Assembly: GCA_023666335.1 (NCBI GenBank)
Contig: JAMPCE010000005.1
Coordinates: forward strand, 1-64,000
Source of the DNA: a bacterium
Lineage (GTDB): Bacteria; Bacillota; Clostridia; Lachnospirales; Lachnospiraceae
Reading direction: 5' to 3'
DNA length: 64,000 nucleotides
Position 1 is the first letter of the stretch, and each line of letters opens with the position of its first letter. Under the pieces are notes generated by a model, which made no database searches, had not been told where the DNA came from, and saw nothing but the letters and a program-made list of their open reading frames with translations. Positions 42,343 through 53,000 of the stretch are shown here, piece after piece. Both the position numbers and the translations under genes were made by a program.

Positions 42343-43965
42343 TTATTCGTTTTCCAGATACTTTTTCAAAGTCGCCCGCACCGCTCCCGGTCCGGCAGTC
42401 AACTCCCGAAAATATCCGCACACGCGCTGCGCCATGCCGTTTTCATACAGATCGACGCCGAAAATCGTCTGCTTCTCCAAAACCGGACGGATCATTTCGT
42501 CCGCTTCCTCTCCCATGCCGAACCGCACCTTTTTCAGATACGGGCAGACCTCGTCAAGCAGCGGATCGGGGCTTAAGGAAAACGCATTTCCCTCGTCATC
42601 GACCGCCATCAGATAGCGCAGCCATCCCGCAAACACGAGCGGTATCATTTGCAGTTCCGAGACGTCCCTGCTGCCCGAAGCCGCGTAAGCCTTGATCGTC
42701 TCCCCGAAACGGATCGCCAGTTTCTGCGACGTATCGGTGGCGATCCGCTGCGGCGTATCCGGCATGAACGGATTGGGAATCCTGACGTTCAAGACGGTGT
42801 CGATAAATTCCTTCGGGTCCAAAATGCCGGGATCGCTCACGACCGGAAGCCCTTCCCGATAGCCGATGATCTCGACCAGTTTTTTCAGTTCCGGATCTTT
42901 CATTTCCTCGGATATCTTGTCATAGCCGAGCAGACAGCCGAAAACGGCAAGCGTCGTATGCAGCGGGTTTAAGCAGGTGCAGACTTTCATCTTCTCCACT
43001 TTGTCCACCGTCTCCCGATCCGTGAACAGGAGACCGCCCTTTTCCAGATTCGGTCTGCCGTTTGGAAAAACATCCTCGATCACGAGATATTCGCACTCCT
43101 CCGCATTGACAAACGGCGCGATGTAAGTGTTTTTGGACGTGATGATCGGCGTCCGCGCTTCCACGCCGTCCTTTGCCAGTATTTCTTCTATGGAAGCGTC
43201 GGGTCTGGGCGTGATCTTGTCGATCATCGTCCACGGGAAAGAAACTTTGCCGCGGTCGCGGATATAGTCCGCAAATCCCTTTTCCGTCAGCCCGCCCGCG
43301 CTCCAGCCGTCCGCAAACGCCGCCATCGCCGCGTACAGCTTATCGCCATTATGCGAGCAGTTGTCCATGCTCACCATTGCAATCGGTTTTTCGTTATTTA
43401 AGTAACGTTTATACAACAACGCCGCCACTTTCCCCAGATAGCTCTCCGCTTTCTCCGGTCCCGCGAGAATATCCTGTTTGATGGCAGGGAGCAGCTCTCC
43501 TTTCGCGTCTGTCGTCTGATATCCTTTCTCCGTAATGGTAAACGACACCATTTGCAGGGAATCTTTGGTAAAGATTTCCGAAAGCCGCCTTTGCTCCTCT
43601 TCCTTTGCCGCATCCAGAACATGGGATTCCATGACGCTTGCGACCACCGTTTTTTCAACGCCGCCATCGGCTTTTAACGTGACGAGGATGCCCAGATCGT
43701 CATACGGGCGGTAGATCTTTTCGATGATCTCGTGGTCATAGCCCTCCACGACGATCAGCCCTCTGTCCAGCACGCCCTCCCGTATCAGGTTCTGCACGAC
43801 ATTTGCCTGAAACGCGCGGAAGATATTACCCGCGCCAAAATGCACCCAGAAAGGCTCTTTCCGCGTCTTTTCCGCGACCTGCGCTCGGTCAAATCCCGGC
43901 AGCGCGTATCCTTTGTCTTCCCACTCTTTTTTATGTTCTACAATGCTCCTGTCATCTAATCTCAT
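42343..43965 (-). CDS. uxuB: Fructuronate reductase (mannitol dehydrogenase family)
   Basis: 540 residues. Reduces D-fructuronate to D-mannonate with NADH. Blocks: WVHFGAGNIFRAFQANVVQN (nucleotide-binding region), VSMDNCSHNGDKLYAAMAAF, FPWTMIDKITPRP, KVCTCLNPLHTTLAVFGCLL GY and IRFGETIKAYAASG. The start overlaps the uxuA stop by 4 bp (ATGA), showing translational coupling. The mannitol-dehydrogenase family also includes tagaturonate reductases; UxuA beside it makes the fructuronate route the better call. Confidence 0.92.
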   Translation of the reverse strand: MRLDDRSIVEHKKEWEDKGYALPGFDRAQVAEKTRKEPFWVHFGAGNIFRAFQANVVQNLIREGVLDRGLIVVEGYDHEIIEKIYRPYDDLGILVTLKADGGVEKTVVASVMESHVLDAAKEEEQRRLSEIFTKDSLQMVSFTITEKGYQTTDAKGELLPAIKQDILAGPEKAESYLGKVAALLYKRYLNNEKPIAMVSMDNCSHNGDKLYAAMAAFADGWSAGGLTEKGFADYIRDRGKVSFPWTMIDKITPRPDASIEEILAKDGVEARTPIITSKNTYIAPFVNAEECEYLVIEDVFPNGRPNLEKGGLLFTDRETVDKVEKMKVCTCLNPLHTTLAVFGCLLGYDKISEEMKDPELKKLVEIIGYREGLPVVSDPGILDPKEFIDTVLNVRIPNPFMPDTPQRIATDTSQKLAIRFGETIKAYAASGSRDVSELQMIPLVFAGWLRYLMAVDDEGNAFSLSPDPLLDEVCPYLKKVRFGMGEEADEMIRPVLEKQTIFGVDLYENGMAQRVCGYFRELTAGPGAVRATLKKYLENE

Positions 43966-45035
43966 CTTCTCTCTTCTCCCTTAACGATCGCTTCCCACAG
44001 TCCGTTCAAATAAGCTGCGCCGAGCGCCCTGTCGTACAAGCCGTATCCCGGCATCGCCTTTTCTCCCCAGATCATCCTGCCGTGGTCGGGGCGGATCGGT
44101 CCCTCGAACCCTGTCTCATAGAGGGCTTTCATGATCTCATACATATCGAAGCTCCCGTCGGAGGATAAATGCGCCGCCTCCTCAAAATTCGTGGGAGAGA
44201 TGAATTTCAGGTTCCGCACATGGGCAAAGTGGATCCTGCCCTTTAAGGCGTGGATCATCTGCACCAGATCGTTCTCCAGATTCGTTCCGTAGGAACCGGA
44301 GCAGAACGTCACCCCGTTGTGCACATCATCCACCATGTTCATCATGCGCAGGATGTTTTTCTGATTGATGATGATGCGCGGCAGACCGAAAACGCTCCAC
44401 GCCGGATCGTCCGGATGGATCGCCATTTTGATGTCGTACTCGTTACAGACAGGCATGATCTTTTCCAAAAAATATTGCAGATTCTCAAAAAGTTTTTCGT
44501 CGTCGATGTCCCGATACAGGTCGAAAAGTTCCCTGATATGCTCCATCCTGTCCGGCTCCCAGCCCGGCATCACGCTGCCGTTCGCATCCCCGGCGATCGA
44601 GGCGAACATCGTCTCGGGATCAAGCGCGTCCACAGCCTCCTGCGTATAGGCAAGCACCGTCGAACCGTCGGCGCGCACTCTCGCAAGCTCCGTCCGCGTC
44701 CAGTCAAAGACCGGCATGAAATTATAGCAGACCAGATGAAGGTCCTCTTTGCCAAGATTTTCAAGCGTCTCGATATAAGCGTCGATATATTTGTCGCGCT
44801 CGGGCGTTCCCGCCTTGATCGCGTCATGCACATTCACGCTCTCGATCCCCGCAATATGCAGTCCCGCCGCCTCCACTTCTTCCTTTAATGCCCGAATCCG
44901 CTCACGGCTCCACACATCGCCCGGCGCGGTATCGTACAATGTCGTAATGACCCCCGTTACCCCCGGTATCTGCCGGATCTGCTGCAGACTGACCGTGTCA
45001 AACTGACTGCCGTACCACCTCAATGTCATCTCCAT
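43962..45035 (-). CDS. uxuA: Mannonate dehydratase
   Basis: 357 residues from MEMTLRWYGSQFDTVSLQQI. Dehydrates D-mannonate to 2-keto-3-deoxygluconate. Blocks: RWYGSQFDTVSLQQIRQIPG VTG, CYNFMPVFDWTRTEL, MAIHPDDPAWSVFGLPRII, GVTFCSGSYGTN and IRPDHGRMIWGEKAMPGYGL YDRALGAAYLNGLWEA. The start at 45035 matches the family N-terminus (MExTxRWYG); the ATG at 45029 has slightly better spacing from GGGGAA and is an alternative. Divergent from the AraC gene at 45218, with a shared control region of about 180 bp. Confidence 0.95.
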   Translation of the reverse strand: MEMTLRWYGSQFDTVSLQQIRQIPGVTGVITTLYDTAPGDVWSRERIRALKEEVEAAGLHIAGIESVNVHDAIKAGTPERDKYIDAYIETLENLGKEDLHLVCYNFMPVFDWTRTELARVRADGSTVLAYTQEAVDALDPETMFASIAGDANGSVMPGWEPDRMEHIRELFDLYRDIDDEKLFENLQYFLEKIMPVCNEYDIKMAIHPDDPAWSVFGLPRIIINQKNILRMMNMVDDVHNGVTFCSGSYGTNLENDLVQMIHALKGRIHFAHVRNLKFISPTNFEEAAHLSSDGSFDMYEIMKALYETGFEGPIRPDHGRMIWGEKAMPGYGLYDRALGAAYLNGLWEAIVKGEERR

Positions 45036-45160
45036 TTCCCCAACGAAGCCTCCTCTCGTTTCGCGGGCTGCCCTGTCCTGCTTTCTGCATCTGCCCGCAT
45101 CATAACTTTTATTATACGCGGCGCGTCCGGCAAGCGCCATTGCCGCGATTGCCCTATCCA

Positions 45161-45189
45161 TTGCAAAAGTTGCGGTATTTTGTTATTCT
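45161..45189 (+). promoter_or_regulatory. Promoter of the AraC gene at 45218
   Basis: TTGCAA (45161-45166), 17 bases, TATTCT (45184-45189), followed by the ribosome site GAAAGGCGG before the ATG at 45218. It lies in the divergent spacer with uxuA. Confidence 0.6.
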
Positions 45190-45217
45190 TAAAAAAACAG
45201 GAAAGGCGGCGAAACCC

Positions 45218-46102
45218 ATGAAAAAAAATCTGCAAAGCGCTTTTACGCCCAGACAGTATATGCTCTCACGCGATTTTGAGATCTTTTATTACAATGACAA
45301 AAACCCGAACAAGGTCGCGTTCCACACGCACGACTATTACGAATTTTATTTTTTTCTGGAGGGGGATGTGAGCATTCAGATCAAACGGGAGATCTACCCG
45401 CTGCAATTTGGCGACATCATGCTGATCCCGCCCGGGACGCCGCATCGTCTGGTGATCCATGACCGCAATGTCCGCTACCGCAGATTCGTCCTGTGGATCA
45501 GTCTGTCCTATTACGAAAACCTCCGCGGTCTCTCGACCGATTATGCCTATCTGGTGCGCAAAGCCGCCAAAGAAAAGATCTATATTTTTCACAATGACAG
45601 GATCGCATTCAACACGATCCAGACAAAGATCATCCGCCTGCTGGAAGAAATCCACACAGAGCGCTTCGGCAGGAAAACGCAGATTCCCCTATGCGTGGAC
45701 GATCTGATCCTGCACCTCAACCGCGTGATCTACGAACAGGACCACCCGTACGGCGAAAGCCGCGAAGCGCCCCTTTCCGAAAGGCTTCCCGCCTATATTG
45801 AAGAGCATATCGGGGAAGAACTGTCCCTCGATCGGCTCGCCGAGGTCTTTTTTGTCAGCAAATATCATATCGCGCATCTCTTCAAGGAAAATCTCGGCAT
45901 GTCCACGCATCGGTATATCATGCAGAAAAGACTTTCCCTTTGCAGGGAGGCGCTCCTTGGCGGCGAAACCATCTCCGCCGTGTGCGCTTCTTTCGGTTTC
46001 GGCGACTACTCCGCTTTTTACCGCGCTTTCCGCAAAGAGTACGGCGTATCCCCGAAAGAATTTCAGAAAGAACACGCGGGCGTCTATCGGGCAGCCGACT
46101 AA
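45218..46102 (+). CDS. AraC-family transcriptional regulator with cupin domain
   Basis: 294 residues from MKKNLQSAFTPRQYMLSRDF. Cupin-type N-terminal domain (VAFHTHDYYEFYFFLEGDVS, IMLIPPGTPHRLVIHD) and C-terminal AraC DNA-binding domain (LSLDRLAEVFFVSKYHIAHL FKENLG, TISAVCASFGFGDYSAFYRA FRK). Divergent from uxuA-uxuB, so it probably regulates fructuronate/mannonate use. The reading frame extends upstream to 45023 but that part is antisense to uxuA; the ATG at 45218 follows GAAAGGCGG. Confidence 0.9.
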   Translation: MKKNLQSAFTPRQYMLSRDFEIFYYNDKNPNKVAFHTHDYYEFYFFLEGDVSIQIKREIYPLQFGDIMLIPPGTPHRLVIHDRNVRYRRFVLWISLSYYENLRGLSTDYAYLVRKAAKEKIYIFHNDRIAFNTIQTKIIRLLEEIHTERFGRKTQIPLCVDDLILHLNRVIYEQDHPYGESREAPLSERLPAYIEEHIGEELSLDRLAEVFFVSKYHIAHLFKENLGMSTHRYIMQKRLSLCREALLGGETISAVCASFGFGDYSAFYRAFRKEYGVSPKEFQKEHAGVYRAAD

Positions 46103-46106
46103 CACA

Positions 46107-46151
46107 AATCGTCGCTCGGCAGCGACGATTCAGAGAATGCTTCGCATTCTC
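46107..46151. terminator. Double hairpin between convergent araC and addA ends
   Basis: AATCGTCGC-N6-GCGACGATT (46107-46130) followed by GAGAATGC-TTC-GCATTCTC (46133-46151) fills the gap between two convergent stops. No long T-tract follows, so bidirectional termination is likely but not certain. The paired-hairpin layout resembles the one inside the 92 bp tandem repeat at 59.4 kb. Confidence 0.55.
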
Positions 46152-46152
46152 C

Positions 46153-49100
46153 CTAAAATGTTTTACACTGTCGCAATAGCGGGACGAGCGCAATCTCCTG
46201 CCCCAGCTTGAAAGAGTAGAGGATGCGCTCTTTCACGCGCTTTCCCCCGCCGCCCGCCATCCGCCCGAAAATCTGTTCCAGCGCCTCGCTGTAGTAGTCG
46301 AGCTGCACGCGGTAACGCCTGACCAGTTCCTCCGGCGCGTCCACCGCGTCGGTCTTATAGTCTAACAGCACCAGACCGTCCGCCTCCTCGAAAAACACGT
46401 CGATGATCCCCTGGATCAGCACAGTCTCGCTTTCGGGGAAGCTCTCTTTTAAGCGGCTCGCGGGCAGCCCCAGCACGAAAGGCTGCTCCTTGTAGAGTTT
46501 TCCGGCGCGGTCCGCTTCCGCCATCCGCCACGCCGCGCTCCCGGTCAGAAAAGCTGTCAGCTTCGGGATCGACACCGCCTCATAATAAGTTTCCGAAAGT
46601 CTTCCGTCCCGCCGCATTTCTTCTAACTGCTCCCGCAGAAGCGCGCCCGCGGCGTCGGAATCCGCGTTGACTTCTCTGGTCAATTTTTTGAAATCGAATA
46701 ATTCCATCACCTTATGGAACGCGCTTCCGCGCATGGAACCGGTGACACGCTCGTCATTTTCTATGAATTTCGGCAGGTAGGGAATCACGGGCTTCTCCTC
46801 GAACAGATGCGCGGAAAGGTCGGTTTCTTCCTGCATTCCCGCCTTTTTTAATTCCGACACCGTGGTCTTTGTGTAGAGTTCCTTTAGGTTCTCATGCGGA
46901 TACTGCCAGGAAAACCGATATGACAGTTGTGTCATAAGTTCTTCGTCCGCCTGCGGCTCTGCGACTGCCAAAAGCAGCTTTTTCTTCGCCGCCTCTCCCT
47001 GTAACGCCTCCCCGATCTTCTCCTCCACCACATGGTCCCAATCGGTCAATTCCACCGAAAAGCCAAGCTCTTCCCCGTATTCCGCCGCATCGCGGTCCGC
47101 CTCCATGCCGCAGGCTTCATAGAACGCGTCCAGACACCGATTGCCGGAGAGCGCGGAGAGCACATAGGTGAGCAGACTGGTCGTCCCGTACAGAACATCG
47201 TAAGAGAGAAGTTTCTCTTTCCGCCCGCGCAGCGAAAGCAGGGAAAGCGCCGTCTTCTGCGGATCTTTTACGCTTCCGGTCATGATGAGTTTTTCCTGCG
47301 CCCTCGTCATGGCGACATACAGGATCCGCAGTTCCTCCGCCAGATCGTCCCGTTTGCGCTTGACGGCGACCGCGTTCTTTCGCAGGCTCTTCGCCCTGAC
47401 ACGGCGCACGGGATCCACATAATCCACGCCGACGCCAACATCCACATCCGCCAGGACCGTTCCTTCGCCCTCCTTTGCCCGAAAACGCCCGGACAAGCCG
47501 GAGACGATACAGATCGGGAACTCCAGACCTTTGCTCTTGTGCACGCTCATGATGCGCACCACATCCGCATTCTCGTCCTGTATGGCAGCCTCGCCGTAGT
47601 CCACCTCGTACTTTTCCATCTGTTCCATATAACGCAGAAACTGATACAAGCCGAAATTTCCGGTCTTCTCATAATCCGCCGCTTTCACCAGAAGCATCTC
47701 CACATTCGCGCGTCTTCTGCCGCCCTCGGGGCGCACCGCCACATATGCCGGATAGCCGCTCTCCCGCAGGATGGTCTGCAAGAGCTCATGGACGGAGAGG
47801 CAGACCGCCAGATCCCGATAGCGGTCGATCTTCTGTAAAAAGGCGGCGGTCTTTTCGCGGAGGGGAGCGTCGAGCAGGGAGGAGGCGGCAGGGTGTTCAT
47901 CTGCGGCGGGCGCGGTTTGGTTGACCGAATCGGTCAACGCCGGGGCCGCGCAGGCTTTCAGGGCGTCGTAGAGATAGCGTTTTTTCGGGTACGCCGCCCG
48001 CACCCGCGCGATCTCCTCCTCGGAAAATCCGCCAAGATATGTGTGCAGCACGCCGTAGAGCGGAATGTCCTGCAGCGGATTGTCGAGCACCCGCAGAAAG
48101 TGCAGCAGCTCCTGCACCTCCGCCGCCGCAAAATACCCCGTGCGGGACGTCACATAGACGGGAATGCCCTCCTCCTCCAGCACCCGTTTAAATACCTCGT
48201 CCCAGCCCGAAAGCGTGCGCAGCAGGATCACGATATCGCGAAAAGAAGCCTGTCTGAGCATCCCCGTCTCTTGGTCCGTCACCTTAAGCTCCCGCAGAAT
48301 CGCTTTGATCTTCGCCGCCACCGCGTATGCCTCTCTCTCCCGCGCGGAAAGTTCCTCCGGTCCGTCCCCCTCCTGCACGAGGAGAAGTTCCGTGCGATAC
48401 GGGGACAGTGATTCGGAAGATGCTGCGCCCGCAGAGGGGGCACGCTCCGTCTCGGGAAATGCTGCTGCCTCGGCGGATACGCTTTCCGCAGACGGGTAGG
48501 TCGCACCCGGATGCAGCGCCGCCTGCTCATCGTAGACGATGCCGCCGAGTTCCTTTCCCATCAGGCGGTAAAAGAGGGCGTTGACGCTTCCCAGCACTTC
48601 CGTCCTGCTCCGGAAATTCTGATGCAGGTCGATCCGCAGCGCCCGTTCTCCGCCCGTTTCGTACGCCTCATACTTTTCCAGAAAGAGTTCCGGACGCGCG
48701 AGACGGAACTTATAGATGCTCTGTTTCACATCCCCCACCATAAAGCGGTTGTACCGCCCTTCCGCTTCCCCGCTGATGGCGGAGAGCAGATATTCCTGTA
48801 CGAGATTGCTGTCCTGGTACTCGTCGATCAGGATCTCGCGGTAACTGCTGCGGTAATCGAGCGCCGTCTCCGTCGGCACATACCCGTCCCCCTCTTTACG
48901 CAAAAGCGCCTGCAAGGCAAAATGCTCCATGTCGTCAAAGTCCAGCACGTTTTTCTCCCGCTTTGCCGCGTCGAACGCTTCCTTAAAAGCGATCGTCAAA
49001 TCAAGCAGCGCCGAGAGCGCCTGCCCGCAGGCTTCCATCTGTCTCGCCGTCTGTTCTTCGCTTCCCGCAAAGAAAGAGGCGCGCAGTTCCGAGAGGGTAT

Positions 49101-50019
49101 CTTTCACAGCGGTACGCAGCGCTTTCGCCGCCTCACGCTTTACGGGAGAGACCGCATCGTCTTTCCTGGACGGAAGACGGTCGAAGCGAAGACCGCCGAA
49201 AGCGGCGCAGAGGGCGTCATAATCTGGTTGACCACATGAGTCAATCAGGCGTTCCACCATCTCCAGCTCCCGCTCCAGAAGCTCTCCGTAAAAATAGGGT
49301 CCGTCCGGTTCTTCGGCAAGCTGCACTGCCATCCGCAGCTTCCCCGCACAGCCCGCAAGCATCAGGCGCACATGCCGCAGCAGATCCTCCATCCACGGCA
49401 GGGACACCAGATCACCCACGCGGTAATCCTCCCTGCGCTCGTCCAGCCACCGCTCGGGAAACGGCGTGCTCATGGCAAAGTCGTAGAGCGTCATCACTTC
49501 CGCCTCCACCGCCTGATCGCGGTTTCCCGTGCTGAAATACTCCATCATGTGCAGAAAGGCGGGGTCTTCTGCCGCGTAAGCCTCCTCCAGCACGCGCGCC
49601 AGCACATCCCCGCGCAGCAGCTTCATCTCCCCCTGATCCCCGATCCGAAAGCCGGGATCCAAGCCGATGGTCTGGAACTGATTGCGCAGCACAAAGAGGC
49701 AGAAACTGTCGATCGTGGTGATCTGCGCATTGTAGAGTAACGTCGTCTGCCGCTGCAAATGTTCGTTTGCGGGATCCTGCAAAAGCCGTTCCTGCAGGGC
49801 GCGGCTGATCCGCTCCCGCATCTGCGCCGCCGCCGCATTGGTAAACGTCACCACCAAAAGCCTGTCGATATCCACGGGGTCTTCCCCGTCGCACACCATA
49901 TTTACGATCCGCTCCACCAGCACCGCCGTCTTGCCGGAACCCGCCGCCGCCGAGACAAGAAGATTTCTTCCCCGCTCGTCGATCACCTGCTGCTGCGCCG
50001 CTGTAAATTTCACCGCCAT
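46153..50019 (-). CDS. addA: ATP-dependent helicase/nuclease subunit A
   Basis: 1288 residues. UvrD-type helicase fused to a RecB-type nuclease: Walker A LLVSAAAGSGKTAVLVERIV, motif Ia VTFTNAAAAQMRERI, DEYQDSN (Walker B), IVSGLSGRFRAKEGEG and LRILYVAMTRAQEKLIMTGS (motifs V-VI region), and the C-terminal nuclease motif LVLLDYKTDAVD. With AddB it resects double-strand breaks for RecA loading. Sequence between about 500 and 545 is Ser/Glu/Ala-rich and probably a flexible insert. Start at 50019, 47 bp after the addB stop. Two of the TTGACC-type palindromes of this locus lie inside it. Confidence 0.95.
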   Translation of the reverse strand: MAVKFTAAQQQVIDERGRNLLVSAAAGSGKTAVLVERIVNMVCDGEDPVDIDRLLVVTFTNAAAAQMRERISRALQERLLQDPANEHLQRQTTLLYNAQITTIDSFCLFVLRNQFQTIGLDPGFRIGDQGEMKLLRGDVLARVLEEAYAAEDPAFLHMMEYFSTGNRDQAVEAEVMTLYDFAMSTPFPERWLDERREDYRVGDLVSLPWMEDLLRHVRLMLAGCAGKLRMAVQLAEEPDGPYFYGELLERELEMVERLIDSCGQPDYDALCAAFGGLRFDRLPSRKDDAVSPVKREAAKALRTAVKDTLSELRASFFAGSEEQTARQMEACGQALSALLDLTIAFKEAFDAAKREKNVLDFDDMEHFALQALLRKEGDGYVPTETALDYRSSYREILIDEYQDSNLVQEYLLSAISGEAEGRYNRFMVGDVKQSIYKFRLARPELFLEKYEAYETGGERALRIDLHQNFRSRTEVLGSVNALFYRLMGKELGGIVYDEQAALHPGATYPSAESVSAEAAAFPETERAPSAGAASSESLSPYRTELLLVQEGDGPEELSAREREAYAVAAKIKAILRELKVTDQETGMLRQASFRDIVILLRTLSGWDEVFKRVLEEEGIPVYVTSRTGYFAAAEVQELLHFLRVLDNPLQDIPLYGVLHTYLGGFSEEEIARVRAAYPKKRYLYDALKACAAPALTDSVNQTAPAADEHPAASSLLDAPLREKTAAFLQKIDRYRDLAVCLSVHELLQTILRESGYPAYVAVRPEGGRRRANVEMLLVKAADYEKTGNFGLYQFLRYMEQMEKYEVDYGEAAIQDENADVVRIMSVHKSKGLEFPICIVSGLSGRFRAKEGEGTVLADVDVGVGVDYVDPVRRVRAKSLRKNAVAVKRKRDDLAEELRILYVAMTRAQEKLIMTGSVKDPQKTALSLLSLRGRKEKLLSYDVLYGTTSLLTYVLSALSGNRCLDAFYEACGMEADRDAAEYGEELGFSVELTDWDHVVEEKIGEALQGEAAKKKLLLAVAEPQADEELMTQLSYRFSWQYPHENLKELYTKTTVSELKKAGMQEETDLSAHLFEEKPVIPYLPKFIENDERVTGSMRGSAFHKVMELFDFKKLTREVNADSDAAGALLREQLEEMRRDGRLSETYYEAVSIPKLTAFLTGSAAWRMAEADRAGKLYKEQPFVLGLPASRLKESFPESETVLIQGIIDVFFEEADGLVLLDYKTDAVDAPEELVRRYRVQLDYYSEALEQIFGRMAGGGGKRVKERILYSFKLGQEIALVPLLRQCKTF

Positions 50020-50066
50020 TTCCGCTTCCTTTCTTCGCTCACATTCTGCCCGCCTGCTGCCGCCGC

Positions 50067-53000
50067 TTACTCCGCCGTTTCGGACAGCTCCTCCCGAATC
50101 AGGTTCAGCGTTTCAGCCGTTCCCATCTTCGGAAGTTTCCGCGCCGGATACCCCGACTGCGCCGCCCCGCCGTCATAGCCGCAGACATTCCTGTATGCGC
50201 AGTAAGTGCAGGCTTTGTCGCTCCCAAATTCGCAGGGATTGACCGATATGGTCCCGTTCAGGATCTCCGCGCCCAGCTGTCGGATCTTATGGTTTACATA
50301 ATTTGAAACCGCCCGCATATCTTCCTCCGCCATCACGCCGGAAGCGGCGGAGAACGTTCCGTCCTTTTTCCGCTCCAGCGGGAGAATATCGGACTTTTCC
50401 GCAAAGTCGGCGTCCAGCAGACTGACAGCGTCGTCACTGTCATTGACTATTCCGGTCATCTTAAGTTCCCGCAGGATCCGCTGATTGATCTCCTCGGGCA
50501 AAACGTCCCCCTCCGCCTCCACGATCGGATCCGCCACGCGATAGTAGAGCATGGCTGCCGGATGCACTTCTTTATCCGGATACTTCTTTTGTGTTAGTTC
50601 CTGCGCCGCATTCATATAGACCACCAACTGTAATTGCAGACCATAGTAAAGCGCCGCCAGATCAAAGCTGTGCTTCCCCGATTTGTAATCAATGACTTTC
50701 ACATAAACCTTGTCGCCCTGTTCGCACAGATCCACCCGGTCGATCCTGCCCCGCAGGCGGATCTTTTCCTGTTCCGTCAAGGCGATGTTCAGGGCATCCA
50801 GCTTCTCCAGCGAATCGAAAGACACCTCGAACGCCTCCGGCAGGAAACGTCCCTTTTGCAGTTGGATCCGCAGCGTCCGCACGGTGCGGTTCAAGATCCG
50901 CTCGATCCTCCCCAGAAGATGCCGGTTGCGCTCGCTGCTGTACAAAACGGTCTCCCCGTAGACCGCCGCGCAGGCGGTAAGCGCCTCCGCCACAAGCGCA
51001 CCGCTCTCCTCTTCCGGAAAGGTAAGCCATGTATAGCCGTGCGCCGCCAGCCGCTCCCCGAAGATCTCCAGCGTCTGATGAAAGAGATTTCCCATGTCAA
51101 CCGCCTCAAAACCGTATTCTCCCCGCTCCCGCAGCCGCAGTCCGTACTGCAAAAAGTGGGCATAGGCACAGGCGGCATACTTTTCCAGACGGCTGACGCT
51201 CCCCAGCAGGGACGAACCGTAAAGCGCCGCACTGACCACTTTGGTCAACGGTGTGTCCGCATATTGCGCAAACGCCGCCTCTGTCAGGGTTTCCACCTTT
51301 TCCCGATACTGCGCGTCCTGTAGGTAGCAGCGGTAAAAAGTATAAAATGCCTGCTCTTTCGCATCGGGAAGCCGTCCCGCCGCATACTCCCGCAGACTGT
51401 CCGCCACGAAACTTACCCCGTCCGCACCGCACACAAGCTGTTCCGACACCGCACCGCTTTCCGGTCGTGCGGCAATCAGTGTCGGGAATAATCCGCGCAG
51501 AAGATCGATCAGATAGGCGGGGCGCAGCGTCCTGCCGTCCTCCCCGATTCTGGCATAGGAAAGGTACAGCTCCTGCGAGGGTTTCGTCACGTTCAGATAG
51601 AGATAAAGCCGCTGAATGTACATCTGCTGCCGCGGCGTGGGCGCAAGCTCGATCTGCGATCCCTTAAGAAACTCCCTGTCAAGATCCGAGATGATCCCGC
51701 CGCCGCTCCCCTTGGGGATATTGCCGTCATTGACCCCCAGGAAAAAGAGGACTTTCACCTGCTTTAACCTTGTCCGCTCAATATCGCCCACCAGAATGCG
51801 GTCCACGTTCTGCGGGATCGTGCCCACCGTGATCTCCGCAATGCCGGAGTCCAGAATATCCGCAAACTCCTGAAACGTCATCTCCTCCCCCGCAAGCAGC
51901 GCATCCATCTGGTCAAGAAGGTCGATCACGCGCGGGTAGATCTGCCCGTATTCTTTCGCCCGCGCCGAATCGCCTGCTTTTGAAAATGCCGCCTCATAGT
52001 CCGCCAGCTTCTGCTGCACCTGCGCCGTCTCCAAAAAGCGGTACAGGGCGCGCACCATCTCCCGCGCTGTCCGCATCGGCGCAAGGAACGGCTTCATCTG
52101 CTCCATCAGGCGTTCCCGCAGGGCATTGTATGCGGCAAGCGCACGAAGCGAAGCCTCCTCCCCCTCGGGATCCTCCTCCCGATAGACAAAAGCTTCGCTC
52201 CACTTCTTTCTCCCCCTGATCCCAAAGCGGCGGATATAATTTTCCAGACGGTCGATCTCCTCCCGCGCAAAGCCCGCAAGTCCCGTGCGCAGATAATGAA
52301 ACACCGCCGTCGGACTAAAATCCTGCAAAATAATCTGTAACGCGCTGCGCAGATAAGCGGAAAAAGGATTCCCCAGGATCCCCGTCGTCCGGTCCAGATA
52401 AATCGGAATGCCGAAACGGGCAAAGACCTCCTGCGCTTCCTTTCCGTACACTTCCATATTGCCCGTCACCACAGCGATATCGCGGTAACAGAGCGTGTCT
52501 GACTTTAAGAACAGCTTTTTGATCGCGATACACGTCTGCCGCAGTTCCTCCGCCGGCGTTGTGGCTTCAAAAAGATGGATCCGCTCCGTCTTTTCCCCGT
52601 AACGCACGGCGGGGTAGCGGAACAGATTTCTTTCCAGATGGGCAAGTTCCGGATTCCCCGCAAACCGCGGCAAGCGCCCTGTCCGGTTTCCCCCACACCA
52701 GACAGCCGGTTCTTCCGAGACCCCGATCTCCTGCGCCAGTTTTAACAGGGACGCCACCGTCTTCTGCGTCAGATAAAACAGCTTCTGCTCCCCTGCCATG
52801 CGGTAAGGATCCTCCCGCTCATCCGCCGTGAGCGTCACAATGACCCGTTCGGTCAATCCAAGCAGATCCTGAATGACACGATTCTGGATCGGCGTAAAGC
52901 CCGTGAAGCCGTCAAAAGCGATCACAGCGTCCCGCACGATCTGCGACTTCGGCAGGGCTTCCCGCAGCTTATCAAGCGTCTCCTCCGTCGTGATAAACTG

